Below are positions 5,951-13,009 of a stretch of 13,009 nt of DNA, piece by piece. Under the pieces are notes generated by a model that saw only the letters and a list, made by a program, of their open reading frames with translations, was not told where the DNA came from and ran no database searches. How positions within the stretch are numbered: the first letter of the stretch is position 1; the number at the start of each line of letters is the position of its first letter. Source of the stretch: an uncultured Flavobacteriales bacterium (GTDB lineage: Bacteria; Bacteroidota; Bacteroidia; Flavobacteriales_E; Vicingaceae); the NCBI GenBank assembly GCA_913059105.1, contig CAJXRL010000051.1, positions 1 through 13,009 on the forward strand, in the 5' to 3' direction. Both the position numbers and the translations under genes were made by a program.

Positions 5951-7540
5951 CTAATCCACATTATCATGCAAGAAAGAATTATTCTGTCTTAAATTCGTTT
6001 TGTTGTCATCGTCTTCACTTAACGTATAACGAGAAACATTTGATTCTGAAGAATGAGGAGTATCGTCTAAAGAAATGTTTCGTCTCTTGTAAGCTGGCTC
6101 TTTCTCTAAATCGTTAATTCCACCCGGACTCTTAATTTTTAAACTCAATTCTTTCAATCTTCGAATTCTCTCGTGCGTTTTCTTAATCTGAGCTTCTTCA
6201 CTCTCTGCCGATTTCTCAGGAGTAGATTGGTAAGAAGTCATTTCAGGTTTTGCTTCTTCTTCAATAGCCGTATTTGGTACACTTACACTATGAGGCGTCC
6301 ATTCGTTCGCTTTTGATTCTTCTTCAGATTTGAACTCATCTTCTAAGCTATACTTTTTTACCTTAGGCTCTTCTTGTTTCTTGGCATCAGTCTTTCTGAT
6401 TTGAAATTCAAAACTCTTCTGATCATCACTTGAGTTTTTCAAAGTTGGCTCATCCGATTTATTGCTTTCAGATGCAGTTGGAGTAGCTTTTTCTGTAGGC
6501 GCTGTAATTACAGTACTCACGTCATCCGTCAACTTTCTCACCACTTTCTTAGGTTCTTTGGCAGTTGTAAAACCTCCTGGTTCTGCTTTTCCAAATCCTG
6601 TCGCGATGATGGTTACAGATAAATTTTCTCCAAGTGATTCGTCTAAGCCGTTCCCCCAAATAATGTCTGCAGTATTTCCTGCCTCATTTTGGATATATTC
6701 TGTAATCTCATCAATTTCGTCCATGGTAACTTCTTCGTCACCAGAAGTAATATTCAACAATATATAATTTGCTCCAGTGATATCATTGTCATTTAACAAG
6801 GGCGAAGCTAGCGCTTGACTAACCGCCTTCACCGCTCTTCCTTCTCCTTCAGCTACAGCAGAACCCATTATTGCAGTTCCTCCATCCTTCATTACTGTTC
6901 TTACGTCTTCAAAATCTACATTGATGTATCCTGCAACAGTAATAATTTCAGCAATTCCTTTTGCTGCAACCGTTAAAATATCATCTGCCATAGAAAAAGC
7001 TTGGCCAATTTTCAAATTCCCGTGCATCTCTCTCAACTTGTCATTGCAAATGATTAGTAAAGTATCTACACTATCTCTTAATTCAGCCAATCCTGAATCT
7101 GCTTGAATCTTTCTTCTTCGACCTTCAAACCCAAAAGGAATAGTCACAATACCTACCGTAAGAATACCCATTTCTCTGGCGGTTTGCGCAATAATTGGAG
7201 CTGCTCCTGTTCCAGTTCCACCACCCATTCCTGCGGTAATAAAAACCATTTGAGTGTTTTTCTCTAACAACTCTTTCAACTCTTCTACATTTTCGATAGC
7301 AGCATTTTTGCCTACCTCAGGATTTGAGCCGGCTCCTCTTCCTTCTGTTAAGGTTGAACCCAACTGAATTTTATTTGGAATTGGACTTAAATCCAAAGCT
7401 TGTTGATCTGTATTGCAAATAATGAAATCAACACCAGTAATGCCTTGACGGTACATGTGGTTAACAGCGTTGCTTCCGCCGCCACCGACTCCGATTACTT
7501 TGATGATTGATGATTGTTCTTTGGGTAAGTCAAATCTCAT
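5951..7540 (-). CDS. ftsZ: Cell division protein FtsZ
   Basis: FtsZ is the tubulin-like GTPase that polymerises into the Z ring and recruits the divisome. The N-terminal GTPase core (about 11-318) has VIGVGGGGSNAV, NTDQQAL, the tubulin signature GMGGGTGTG at 104-112 and, in the T7 loop, NVDFEDV (207-213) with the Asp residues that complete the active site of the next subunit. A disordered, charged linker of about 200 residues follows, ending in the short peptide NSFLHDNVD that in this phylum binds FtsA and other partners. At 529 residues it is longer than the E. coli protein (383), as is usual in Bacteroidota. The start ATG at 7540 gives the usual MRFDLP beginning. It is the last gene of the cluster, separated from ftsA by an inserted element whose heptad array ends about 13 nt before the ATG, and it has a terminator behind it. 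Confidence 0.98.
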   Translation of the reverse strand: MRFDLPKEQSSIIKVIGVGGGGSNAVNHMYRQGITGVDFIICNTDQQALDLSPIPNKIQLGSTLTEGRGAGSNPEVGKNAAIENVEELKELLEKNTQMVFITAGMGGGTGTGAAPIIAQTAREMGILTVGIVTIPFGFEGRRRKIQADSGLAELRDSVDTLLIICNDKLREMHGNLKIGQAFSMADDILTVAAKGIAEIITVAGYINVDFEDVRTVMKDGGTAIMGSAVAEGEGRAVKAVSQALASPLLNDNDITGANYILLNITSGDEEVTMDEIDEITEYIQNEAGNTADIIWGNGLDESLGENLSVTIIATGFGKAEPGGFTTAKEPKKVVRKLTDDVSTVITAPTEKATPTASESNKSDEPTLKNSSDDQKSFEFQIRKTDAKKQEEPKVKKYSLEDEFKSEEESKANEWTPHSVSVPNTAIEEEAKPEMTSYQSTPEKSAESEEAQIKKTHERIRRLKELSLKIKSPGGINDLEKEPAYKRRNISLDDTPHSSESNVSRYTLSEDDDNKTNLRQNNSFLHDNVD

Positions 7541-7559
7541 AATTTCTATATTTAGTGTA

Positions 7560-7594
7560 GAAAGTTGAATGAAGAATGAAGAATGTCGAATCCA
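7560..7594 (+). repeat. Heptad array, five units of GAATGNN, between the inserted gene and ftsZ
   Basis: Five contiguous 7-bp units; the first is GAAAGTT, units two and three are GAATGAA, the fourth GAATGTC and the last GAATCCA. The array lies in the ftsZ leader, 20 nt from the ATG at its near edge, and points opposite to the array at 8022-8063. Confidence 0.7.
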
Positions 7595-7635
7595 TAATTC
7601 TCTTTATTACTTCTACTATTATTTATTTTTTAATC

Positions 7636-7989
7636 CTATTTATTTCTCATTGTTTTCAAGATTGAACCGATAATTCTTTGCAATTCTTCAGCTCCTTCTA
7701 TTAAACTATTATACTCATCCTTCTTCAACATACCAGATTCAAAAAGCAGTCTAATCCAATAATGACTCTCTCGTGCCTCTTTGTAAGCAATTGAAAATTT
7801 GTAGTGAAAATCTTTATCACTAAATGAGCCAATTGCTTCTTCTGTATTCGCCCCTATTGAAGTCCCTGACCTTAATAGTTGCTTTGTCAAAACATACTCT
7901 CTTTCCTCTTTCTCAACTCTTCTGCAAACCTTTATCACTTTTAAAGCAAATTCGAAACTTTTATCTTTCGCAGGGTTCGGCCTTTCCAT
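7636..7989 (-). CDS. Four-helix-bundle protein (23S rRNA intervening-sequence / Avd-like family)
   Basis: A 117-residue protein of the family annotated as 'four helix bundle protein' (S23/IVP type). Diagnostic sequence: LLRSGTSIGANTEEA at 38-52, DFHYKFSIAYKEARESHYWIRLL at about 60-82, and a final helix rich in Glu and Ile (97-113). Relatives are encoded in intervening sequences of 23S rRNA genes in some bacteria, and the accessory protein Avd of diversity-generating retroelements has the same fold: a pentameric barrel with a positive surface that binds nucleic acid. The molecular role of stand-alone members is not established. The gene has the same direction as ftsA and ftsZ and could be read from the dcw transcript; its leader has only a weak purine-rich stretch (AGAGAAAAAGAAA) before ATG. 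Its place inside a conserved operon, with repeat arrays on both sides, suggests later insertion. Confidence 0.9.
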   Translation of the reverse strand: MERPNPAKDKSFEFALKVIKVCRRVEKEEREYVLTKQLLRSGTSIGANTEEAIGSFSDKDFHYKFSIAYKEARESHYWIRLLFESGMLKKDEYNSLIEGAEELQRIIGSILKTMRNK

Positions 7990-8021
7990 TTTCTTTTTCT
8001 CTGTGCTTTCAAAAAAGCTAT

Positions 8022-8063
8022 TACATTCTTAACTCCTCATTCTACATTCCACATTCTCAATTC
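8022..8063 (-). repeat. Heptad array, six units of GAATGNN, overlapping the ftsA stop
   Basis: On the minus strand six contiguous units run from GAATTGA (8063-8057, which contains the ftsA stop) through GAATGTG, GAATGTA and GAATGAG to GAGTTAA and GAATGTA. The same order of variants, including the unusual fifth unit, occurs at 5585-5626 on the other strand. Confidence 0.75.
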
Positions 8064-9349
8064 TCGTCCTCTTCAAAAAATTGTTTCCCTTTTGCCAACA
8101 TACTTTTCAAAAAGCCACCTTTTGTTTTTTCTCCTTGACGCACTTTGATCGAATCTTCCTGATCAATATTTTTCTTCTGTCCCTTTTGGCGCTCCAACTT
8201 TTCAAATCCTTTCAAAATCAAGCCAACACCAGTCGCATACATTGGGCTAGTAATTTCATCTGCATTGCCATTTGCTAAGTACTCATTTGGATAACCAATT
8301 CTTGTATCCATTCCAGTTACGTATTCAAATAATTGACCAATGTGCTTCATTTGAGAACCACCACCGGTAATTACCATTCCAGCAATTAACTTGTTTTCAT
8401 AACCACTATTCTTAATCTCGTAATAGATGTGCTCAATAATCTCTTCTAACCTTGCTTGAATGATATGCGAAAGATTTTTAATCGAAATTTCCTTTGGCTC
8501 TCTACCTCTTAAACCAGGAATGGAGACGATTTCATTCTCTTGGCTTTCATTCGCTAAGGCTGAACCAAACTTTACCTTTAACAGCTCAGCTTGATTTTTA
8601 ATTATGCTGCATCCCTCTTTAATATCTTCCGTTATGATGTTTCCTCCAAAAGGAATCACCGCAGTATGTCGAATAATTCCATCTTGAAAAATGGCAACAT
8701 CAGTTGTTCCTCCTCCAATATCAACTAACACCACTCCCGCTTCTTTTTCTTCTTCACTTAACACTGCTGCAGAAGAAGCAATCGGCTCTAAAACAACATC
8801 TTGAATTTCTAAGTTTGCTTTGTGCACACATTTATGGATGTTCTTTGCTGCTGCAACTTGCCCAGTTATTATATGAAAGTTAGCTTCTAAACGAATGCCT
8901 GACATTCCAATTGGGTCTTTAATGCCTTGTTCGTTGTCTACAATAAACTCTTGTGGCAAAACTTCTATAATCTCTTCCCCGGGAAGCGTCACTAACTTGA
9001 ACATATCATTAATCAACATGTCTATGTCCTCCTGGGAAATCTCATCGTCTAATGTATTTCTCATTTTGATCCCTCGATGCTGCAAACTTTTAATGTGCTG
9101 ACCGGCGATTCCAACATTTACTACACGAACATCAACTCCCGATTTATTTTCTGCTTCTGAAACAGCAGTACGAATAGATTGCACTGTTTTCTCAATGTTA
9201 GCAACTACTCCGCGAGTAACGCCCAACGATTCAGAACGACCCATACCTAAGATCTCAAGCTTTCCAACTTCATTCTTACGGCCCACCATTACCACAATTT
9301 TTGTGGTTCCGATATCCAGTCCTACAACTATATCTGATGATGATTCCAT
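8057..9349 (-). CDS. ftsA: Cell division protein FtsA
   Basis: FtsA is an actin/Hsp70-like ATPase that tethers FtsZ filaments to the membrane and links them to later divisome proteins. The 430-residue product has the phosphate-1 motif GLDIGTTK (10-17), the SHS2/1C region with PQEFIVD, the phosphate-2 motif VDIGGGTTDVAIF (209-221), and the adenosine motif ITGGGSQM (327-334). It ends with an amphipathic helix (GGFLKSMLAKGKQFF, 411-425) that acts as the membrane-targeting sequence. The start ATG at 9349 is separated from the ftsQ stop by one nt. The last two codons and the TGA stop belong to the first heptad of the inserted element, so the native C-terminus may have been slightly altered; the membrane helix is intact. 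Confidence 0.97.
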   Translation of the reverse strand: MESSSDIVVGLDIGTTKIVVMVGRKNEVGKLEILGMGRSESLGVTRGVVANIEKTVQSIRTAVSEAENKSGVDVRVVNVGIAGQHIKSLQHRGIKMRNTLDDEISQEDIDMLINDMFKLVTLPGEEIIEVLPQEFIVDNEQGIKDPIGMSGIRLEANFHIITGQVAAAKNIHKCVHKANLEIQDVVLEPIASSAAVLSEEEKEAGVVLVDIGGGTTDVAIFQDGIIRHTAVIPFGGNIITEDIKEGCSIIKNQAELLKVKFGSALANESQENEIVSIPGLRGREPKEISIKNLSHIIQARLEEIIEHIYYEIKNSGYENKLIAGMVITGGGSQMKHIGQLFEYVTGMDTRIGYPNEYLANGNADEITSPMYATGVGLILKGFEKLERQKGQKKNIDQEDSIKVRQGEKTKGGFLKSMLAKGKQFFEEDEN

Positions 9350-9350
9350 G

Positions 9351-10142
9351 CTAATTTCGTTTTTTGCAAACCACTTGATTTGCGAATTTTAGGTTTATGA
9401 CACTGTACTCGTTCCAACCTGTTTTACTCAACCCCTTCTTATAGAACACTTTAAGCTTATCTAGCTTCTTTTTTATATCAATGGCATCTCCTACTACAAT
9501 TCTATGATTTCCAACCCTTGGAATCAATTCAATCTCCAATTCTTTATTAACATACAACTGTTCAATCTGTGAGTTCCACAAAGCATCGGTTCGAATAAAT
9601 TGAGCCATTGTAAAAATATCGTCAATCATCACCCTGTTTTGAATCGAATCTGCCACCATTCTTGCATTTAGGTGACTTACCGTTTTAAAAGGGTCGTTAA
9701 TAAATCCATTTGCTACAAAAACTCTTGAAGTATATTGATCCGATGGTGGCATCACCTTTCCCGTGCTATCTAGGTAGTAACTGTCTCCGTTCATGCTAAA
9801 TATTCGCACAATTGGAGTTCGCTGATATACTTCTACTTGCAACTTCCCATCTATCGTTTTATACACTTCAGAATTTGAAACCGACGGATGATTATTTATT
9901 TTATGCTCTAGTTTTTCCGCTTCAATAGCCGAAATGGGTCTATCTAAAATAGTATCCATTTCATGATAAACCATGCTAAAAATATCTTCTTCATCAACGA
10001 AAAAATTACCGTTACTATTGTCAATAGTGATATTAATATCGGTACAAACCATTTGCTTTTGCACATGATTTACAAAGCCCAGAATTGTCACCAACGCTAA
10101 TGATAGTATTACCCACGAACCGATATTTAATACTTTTTTCAT
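9351..10142 (-). CDS. ftsQ: Cell division protein FtsQ/DivIB
   Basis: A 263-residue bitopic protein of the divisome that bridges early and late components through the FtsQ-FtsB-FtsL complex. It has a short cytoplasmic start (MKKVLNIG), a single membrane segment (about 9-26), then a periplasmic part with a POTRA-like domain (about 34-110: DINITIDNSNGNFFVDEEDIF, and VYQRTPIVRIF) and a beta domain with the sequence SYYLDSTGKVMP typical of the family. Sequence identity within FtsQ is low, so position in the cluster (after murC, before ftsA) adds strong support. The ATG overlaps the murC stop in an ATGA arrangement (4 nt), implying coupled translation. Confidence 0.93.
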   Translation of the reverse strand: MKKVLNIGSWVILSLALVTILGFVNHVQKQMVCTDINITIDNSNGNFFVDEEDIFSMVYHEMDTILDRPISAIEAEKLEHKINNHPSVSNSEVYKTIDGKLQVEVYQRTPIVRIFSMNGDSYYLDSTGKVMPPSDQYTSRVFVANGFINDPFKTVSHLNARMVADSIQNRVMIDDIFTMAQFIRTDALWNSQIEQLYVNKELEIELIPRVGNHRIVVGDAIDIKKKLDKLKVFYKKGLSKTGWNEYSVINLKFANQVVCKKRN

Positions 10143-11515
10143 ACGTCTATTTGATAATGATTAATTATTGGTTCAATCATAGTATCAATATCTCCTGCAC
10201 CCACAGTGAGTAAAACTTCAACTTCTTTTGTCTTTAAAATGTTCATTAAATGATGCTTATCACAAACACTCACCCCATCTTTACCGATCAATTTGGATAA
10301 CCATATAGAGTTTATCCCTTCTAACGGTTCTTCTCTAGCTGGGTATATCTCTAGTAAAATCAAGTCGTCTGACACCGCTAATTCTCGTGCAAAATCTTCT
10401 CCAAAATCTCTAGTTCTGCTAAAAAGATGTGGCTGAAAAATGGTTGTTATTTTTTTCCCTGGATACAATTCCTTAACTGATTTCAACAACATCTTCACCT
10501 CTTCCGGATGATGCGCATAATCGTCTATATAAACAAAATCAGGCCTTTTTAAATGTACATCAAACCGCCTTTTAACCCCTTGAAAATCAGCAATAGCAGT
10601 TTTAATTTTTGCAACATCCACTCCATGAGTAAATGCCACAGCCATGGCTACCATTGCATTTTCAACATTATGCAATCCAGGCAATCCACACGTAACATTT
10701 TGCAAAGCGAAACGTTCCGATTCATAGTCGAACACAAAATTACCGTCTTCCACTTTTATATTTCTAGCTTGAATAATCGATTTTTGAGCTAACGAATATG
10801 TTCTAGACTGAATTTCTTCAGGAATATTTAAAGCTTCAGCCACCTCAGGTTTGGTATATAAGGTGCCTTGCACATCTACTTGAGCCACCAGCTGATTGTA
10901 GGTATTTTTTAAATCGGTTTCATCTTCGTAAATATCTAAATGATCAGCATCTATTGAAGTAATAACCAACTGATTTGGATATAATTGCAAAAAAGAACGG
11001 TCGTATTCATCTGCCTCTGTCACTAAGATTTCAGCATCAGGATCAAGTAACAAATTTGTTCCAAAATCTCTTGAAATTCCTCCTAACAACCCATTTACCT
11101 TTATTCCTCCTGCCTTTAACAAATAAGTAATCATTGAAGAAACGGTTGTCTTGCCGTGCGTTCCTGCAACCGCAATTGTTTTCATACCTTGGCTAATCAA
11201 CCCTAGAACTTGTGCCCTTTTCAAGCATTCAAATCCTTCTTCCTGAAAATAAATGAGCATAGGGTTATTCGCTGATATTGCGGGAGTATAAACCACCAAC
11301 GTATTTGAAGAGTCTCTATAAGGATGAGGAATTGCATCTGCCTCAGCAAAATCCGTAATTGACATGCCTTCCTTTTGAAGCTGCTTTGTCAACAACGTTG
11401 TAGTGCGGTCGTAGCCCGCTACCTTTTTCCCAACTTGGTTAAAATAACGCGCCAAAGCACTCATGCCGATGCCGCCAATTCCTATAAAGTAGATATTTTC
11501 TTTAACTATGTTCAC
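10139..11515 (-). CDS. murC: UDP-N-acetylmuramate--L-alanine ligase MurC
   Basis: MurC adds L-alanine to UDP-MurNAc using ATP in the cytoplasm, the first amino-acid step in making the peptidoglycan stem. The 458 residues show the three Mur-ligase domains: an N-terminal UDP-binding fold with GIGGIGMSALA (12-22), the ATP-binding loop GTHGKTT (118-124), TEADEYDRSF (166-175) and DADHLDIYED, the asparagine motif GLHNVENA (280-287), and DDYAHHP (331-337). The start is GTG at 11515: an in-frame TAA stands three codons upstream and no ATG lies in between. The family N-terminus (…IYFIGIGGIGMS) begins at residue 8, so this start is right. AGAGG abuts the start, too close for a normal Shine-Dalgarno. 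It follows murG after 48 nt. Confidence 0.97.
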   Translation of the reverse strand: MNIVKENIYFIGIGGIGMSALARYFNQVGKKVAGYDRTTTLLTKQLQKEGMSITDFAEADAIPHPYRDSSNTLVVYTPAISANNPMLIYFQEEGFECLKRAQVLGLISQGMKTIAVAGTHGKTTVSSMITYLLKAGGIKVNGLLGGISRDFGTNLLLDPDAEILVTEADEYDRSFLQLYPNQLVITSIDADHLDIYEDETDLKNTYNQLVAQVDVQGTLYTKPEVAEALNIPEEIQSRTYSLAQKSIIQARNIKVEDGNFVFDYESERFALQNVTCGLPGLHNVENAMVAMAVAFTHGVDVAKIKTAIADFQGVKRRFDVHLKRPDFVYIDDYAHHPEEVKMLLKSVKELYPGKKITTIFQPHLFSRTRDFGEDFARELAVSDDLILLEIYPAREEPLEGINSIWLSKLIGKDGVSVCDKHHLMNILKTKEVEVLLTVGAGDIDTMIEPIINHYQIDV

Positions 11516-11563
11516 CTCTTTTTATCTTATTCTAATCACAAAAAATTTTACTCTTCAGTGCTA

Positions 11564-12661
11564 TTAATGAATCATTTTCAACGCTTCATTGGCAATGATG
11601 TCCGCAGCATCATGATAACCCAATGGACTAATATTCTCACTCAAATTATTTAACTCTGCTTCATTGTTTATTAAATCTAACACAGTTTTCTCCAATTTCT
11701 CTCTTACCTCTGAATCGTTTATTATTCTTGCGGCATTTAGGGTTGTCAGCACCTTTGCATTCTTGGTCTGATGATCTTCTGCTGCTGAAGGCAATGGTAC
11801 AAATATGGATGGTTTTTTCACCAAGCACAATTCCGAGACAGCAAGGGCTCCAGCCCTTGACACCACTAAATCCGCGACTGCATAACCCAAATCCATGCGT
11901 TTAATAAAATCAGTTACTTTCAACCACGATTCCTTTCCTGAAGCTACTTTTTGAGCACGCTCATAAAACAACTTCCCCGTTTGCCAAACAACTTGTATTC
12001 CTGCTTTCTCCCATGCAGCAATAGAATTTTCTACCGCTTCATTCACCGACCAAGCACCTAGACTTCCACCAACAACTAACACCGTTTTTTTAGAGGAATC
12101 TAAGGCAAAAAATTCAATAGCTCTTTCTCTTTTCCCTTCTAATTTAATTACCTCAGATCGAACTGGGTTTCCTGTTAAAATAATTTTTTCTTTTGGAAAA
12201 AAAGCATGCATCCCGTCATATGCAACACATATTTTGCTCGCGTCTTTTCCTAATATTTTATTTGTTAAACCTGCGTAAGAATTTTGCTCTTGCAATAAGG
12301 TGGGCACTTTCGCTTTATTGGCAGCTCTAAGCAATGGTCCACTTGCATAACCTCCTACACCAATAGCTATATCAGGTTTAAAATCTTTCACAATTTTTTT
12401 TGCCATTGCTGCACTTTTTAGCAGCATAAATGGAAATTTCAAATTCTTCAACGTCAACTTTCGTTGAAGGCCCATTATCGGTAATCCAACAATTTCGAAA
12501 CCTGCTTCAGGAACTTTGGTCATCTCCATTCTACCTAATGCCCCTACAAAAAGAAACTCAGTATCTGGTCTTATTTTTTTAATTGCATTGGCTATGGCTA
12601 TTGCGGGGAAAATATGTCCTCCAGTTCCTCCACCAGAAATTATTACTTTCAGTTTAGCCAT
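11564..12661 (-). CDS. murG: UDP-N-acetylglucosamine--lipid I GlcNAc transferase MurG
   Basis: MurG transfers GlcNAc from UDP-GlcNAc to lipid I to form lipid II at the inner face of the membrane. The product has 365 residues in the GT-B fold: the G loop GGGTGGHIFPA (10-20), GVGGYASGP (101-109), the EQN motif (125-127), GNPVR (164-168), a second G loop GGSLGA (198-203), SRAGALAVSEL (268-278) and AAEDHQTKNA (293-302) near the UDP-GlcNAc site. All key motifs are intact. ATG overlaps the end of ftsW by 8 nt, so the two are translationally coupled. Confidence 0.97.
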   Translation of the reverse strand: MAKLKVIISGGGTGGHIFPAIAIANAIKKIRPDTEFLFVGALGRMEMTKVPEAGFEIVGLPIMGLQRKLTLKNLKFPFMLLKSAAMAKKIVKDFKPDIAIGVGGYASGPLLRAANKAKVPTLLQEQNSYAGLTNKILGKDASKICVAYDGMHAFFPKEKIILTGNPVRSEVIKLEGKRERAIEFFALDSSKKTVLVVGGSLGAWSVNEAVENSIAAWEKAGIQVVWQTGKLFYERAQKVASGKESWLKVTDFIKRMDLGYAVADLVVSRAGALAVSELCLVKKPSIFVPLPSAAEDHQTKNAKVLTTLNAARIINDSEVREKLEKTVLDLINNEAELNNLSENISPLGYHDAADIIANEALKMIH

Positions 12662-12963
12662 TGCTTACCTCCATTTTTTCGTTTTCCGTATTTCTACTTA
12701 CACTTAAAATAATGCCAATTGCCAAACAAGTAAACCAAATCGAAGTTCCTCCCATGCTAACCATTGGCAGGGGCTGCCCGGTAACTGGAAACAAATTCAC
12801 GGCAACAGCCATGTTAATCATTGCTTGAAAAACCAAACTAAAACTCAGCCCAATTGCCAGCAAAGACCCAAAAGTTCGTGGAGCATTTTTGGCTATTAAT
12901 ATTCCTCTATATAATAGAATCAAATACATCAACAGAATGAATGCGCCGCCAACAATTCCATAC
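12654..12963 (-). CDS. ftsW: Lipid II polymerase FtsW, C-terminal part
   Basis: The SEDS-family glycosyltransferase FtsW polymerises lipid II at the septum together with its partner PBP. Only the last 102 residues are present: GAFILLMYLILLYRGILIA is a membrane segment, and NMAVAVNLFPVTGQPLP with VSMGGTS is the hallmark sequence of FtsW/RodA/SpoVE, followed by a last membrane segment (WFTCLAIGIILSVSR) and a short cytoplasmic tail. Genuine sequence starts with the last base of a codon at 12963. Everything upstream is adapter, so an apparent ATG at 12980 and the six residues MCIRDR it encodes are artefacts. The family usually has nine or ten membrane segments, so roughly three quarters of the gene is missing. 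Confidence 0.95.
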
Positions 12964-13009
12964 CTGTCTCTTATACACATCTGACGCTGCCGACGATCTA
13001 CTCTGTGTA
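12964..13009. other. Illumina Nextera adapter contamination (read-2 side with i5 index)
   Basis: CTGTCTCTTATACACATCT at 12964-12982 is the Nextera transposon mosaic end, continued by GACGCTGCCGACGA at 12983-12996, the read-2 adapter. TCTACTCT at 12997-13004 is the reverse complement of i5 index AGAGTAGA (S504/N504), and GTGTA at 13005-13009 starts the P5 side of the adapter. This is library sequence left untrimmed at a contig end, not biological DNA. Confidence 0.97.

Larger units (their letters stand above)
7553..8063 (-). mobile_element. Heptad-bounded element carrying a four-helix-bundle gene, inserted between ftsA and ftsZ
   Basis: About 511 bp. One gene (7636-7989) sits between a six-unit array of GAATGNN on the minus strand (8063-8022) and a five-unit array of the same motif on the plus strand (7560-7594), so the ends are inverted relative to each other. 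The unit fills nearly the whole interval between ftsA and ftsZ and overlaps the ftsA stop codon. Both ends recur around a shorter, gene-less copy at 5585-5797. No transposase is present, so if it moves it does so through the four-helix-bundle protein or a helper elsewhere; this is inference. Exact borders are uncertain and no target duplication is clear for this copy. Confidence 0.5.

Noticed and set aside
5951..6590. Long FtsZ C-terminal extension as a novel fusion
   Set aside because: A charged, low-complexity linker of this size with a conserved end peptide is normal for FtsZ of this phylum.
6462..6767. Plus-strand frame of 101 codons within ftsZ
   Set aside because: Antisense shadow of the conserved FtsZ core and linker; no independent support.
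7553..8063. Diversity-generating retroelement, suggested by the Avd-like protein
   Set aside because: No reverse transcriptase, template repeat or variable repeat is present in the window; only the protein fold is shared.
7560..8063. CRISPR-like array or rRNA intervening sequence
   Set aside because: The repeats are 7 bp with no spacers, and there is no 23S rRNA sequence around the four-helix-bundle gene, so neither applies.
7824..8138. Plus-strand frame of 104 codons over the four-helix-bundle gene and the ftsA end
   Set aside because: It is antisense to two well-supported genes and its composition (Ser, Phe, Leu, Pro) is that of the reverse strand of Glu/Lys-rich coding DNA.
11516..11563. 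Possible regulatory element in the 48-nt murG-murC gap
   Set aside because: AT-rich sequence without a convincing hairpin or TAnnTTTG box; only the purine stretch before the GTG start is notable.

Overview
The window is an AT-rich fragment from a member of the Bacteroidota, most likely a Flavobacteriia-type organism. Signs of this are the gene order ftsW-murG-murC-ftsQ-ftsA-ftsZ without ddl, a long FtsZ tail ending in a conserved peptide, signal peptides ending in 'SAQ', a lipoprotein with an acidic export signal after the lipobox cysteine, TAnnTTTG-type promoter elements, and few Shine-Dalgarno sequences. The last 46 bases (12964-13009) are not genomic. They are Illumina Nextera read-2 adapter plus an i5 index, so the real contig ends at 12963.

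Layout. (1) 1-376, minus: the 5' part of a UMF1/Atg22-like MFS transporter that runs off the left edge. (2) 461-937, plus: a small lipoprotein of unknown function, divergent from the transporter and convergent with the next operon. (3) 5518 down to 934, minus: a tight three-gene envelope operon. It holds two tandem paralogous OmpA-C-terminal proteins with a shared N-terminal 'NPxFE' domain, then a secreted CAP-domain protein with a long alpha-helical C-terminal part. Junctions are 1 nt and 0 nt, and the middle gene starts with TTG. (4) 5519-5950: a non-coding region rich in repeats, ending with the terminator of the cell-division operon. (5) 12963 down to 5951, minus: the end of the dcw cluster (ftsW partial, murG, murC, ftsQ, ftsA, ftsZ). 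These genes make lipid II precursors (MurC, MurG), flip/polymerise or scaffold septal peptidoglycan synthesis (FtsW, FtsQ), and build and anchor the Z ring (FtsZ, FtsA).

The most interesting signal is a compact element that interrupts the dcw cluster between ftsA and ftsZ (about 7553-8063). It carries one gene, a four-helix-bundle protein of the 23S-rRNA-intervening-sequence/Avd-like family, and is bounded by arrays of a 7-bp unit (GAATGNN) that face each other in inverted orientation. The end of ftsA, including its stop codon, is written by the first repeat unit. A second, shorter copy in opposite orientation lies downstream of ftsZ (about 5585-5797). Both of its ends match those of the first copy, including a shared odd unit in the array, but it has no gene inside and is flanked by a 7-bp direct repeat, TAAATGT, that could be a target-site duplication. 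Together they suggest a small mobile or formerly mobile element family, one form with a gene and one without. This rests on sequence reading only and has not been tested by genome-wide search.

No tRNA, rRNA, CRISPR array or recognisable transposase was seen.
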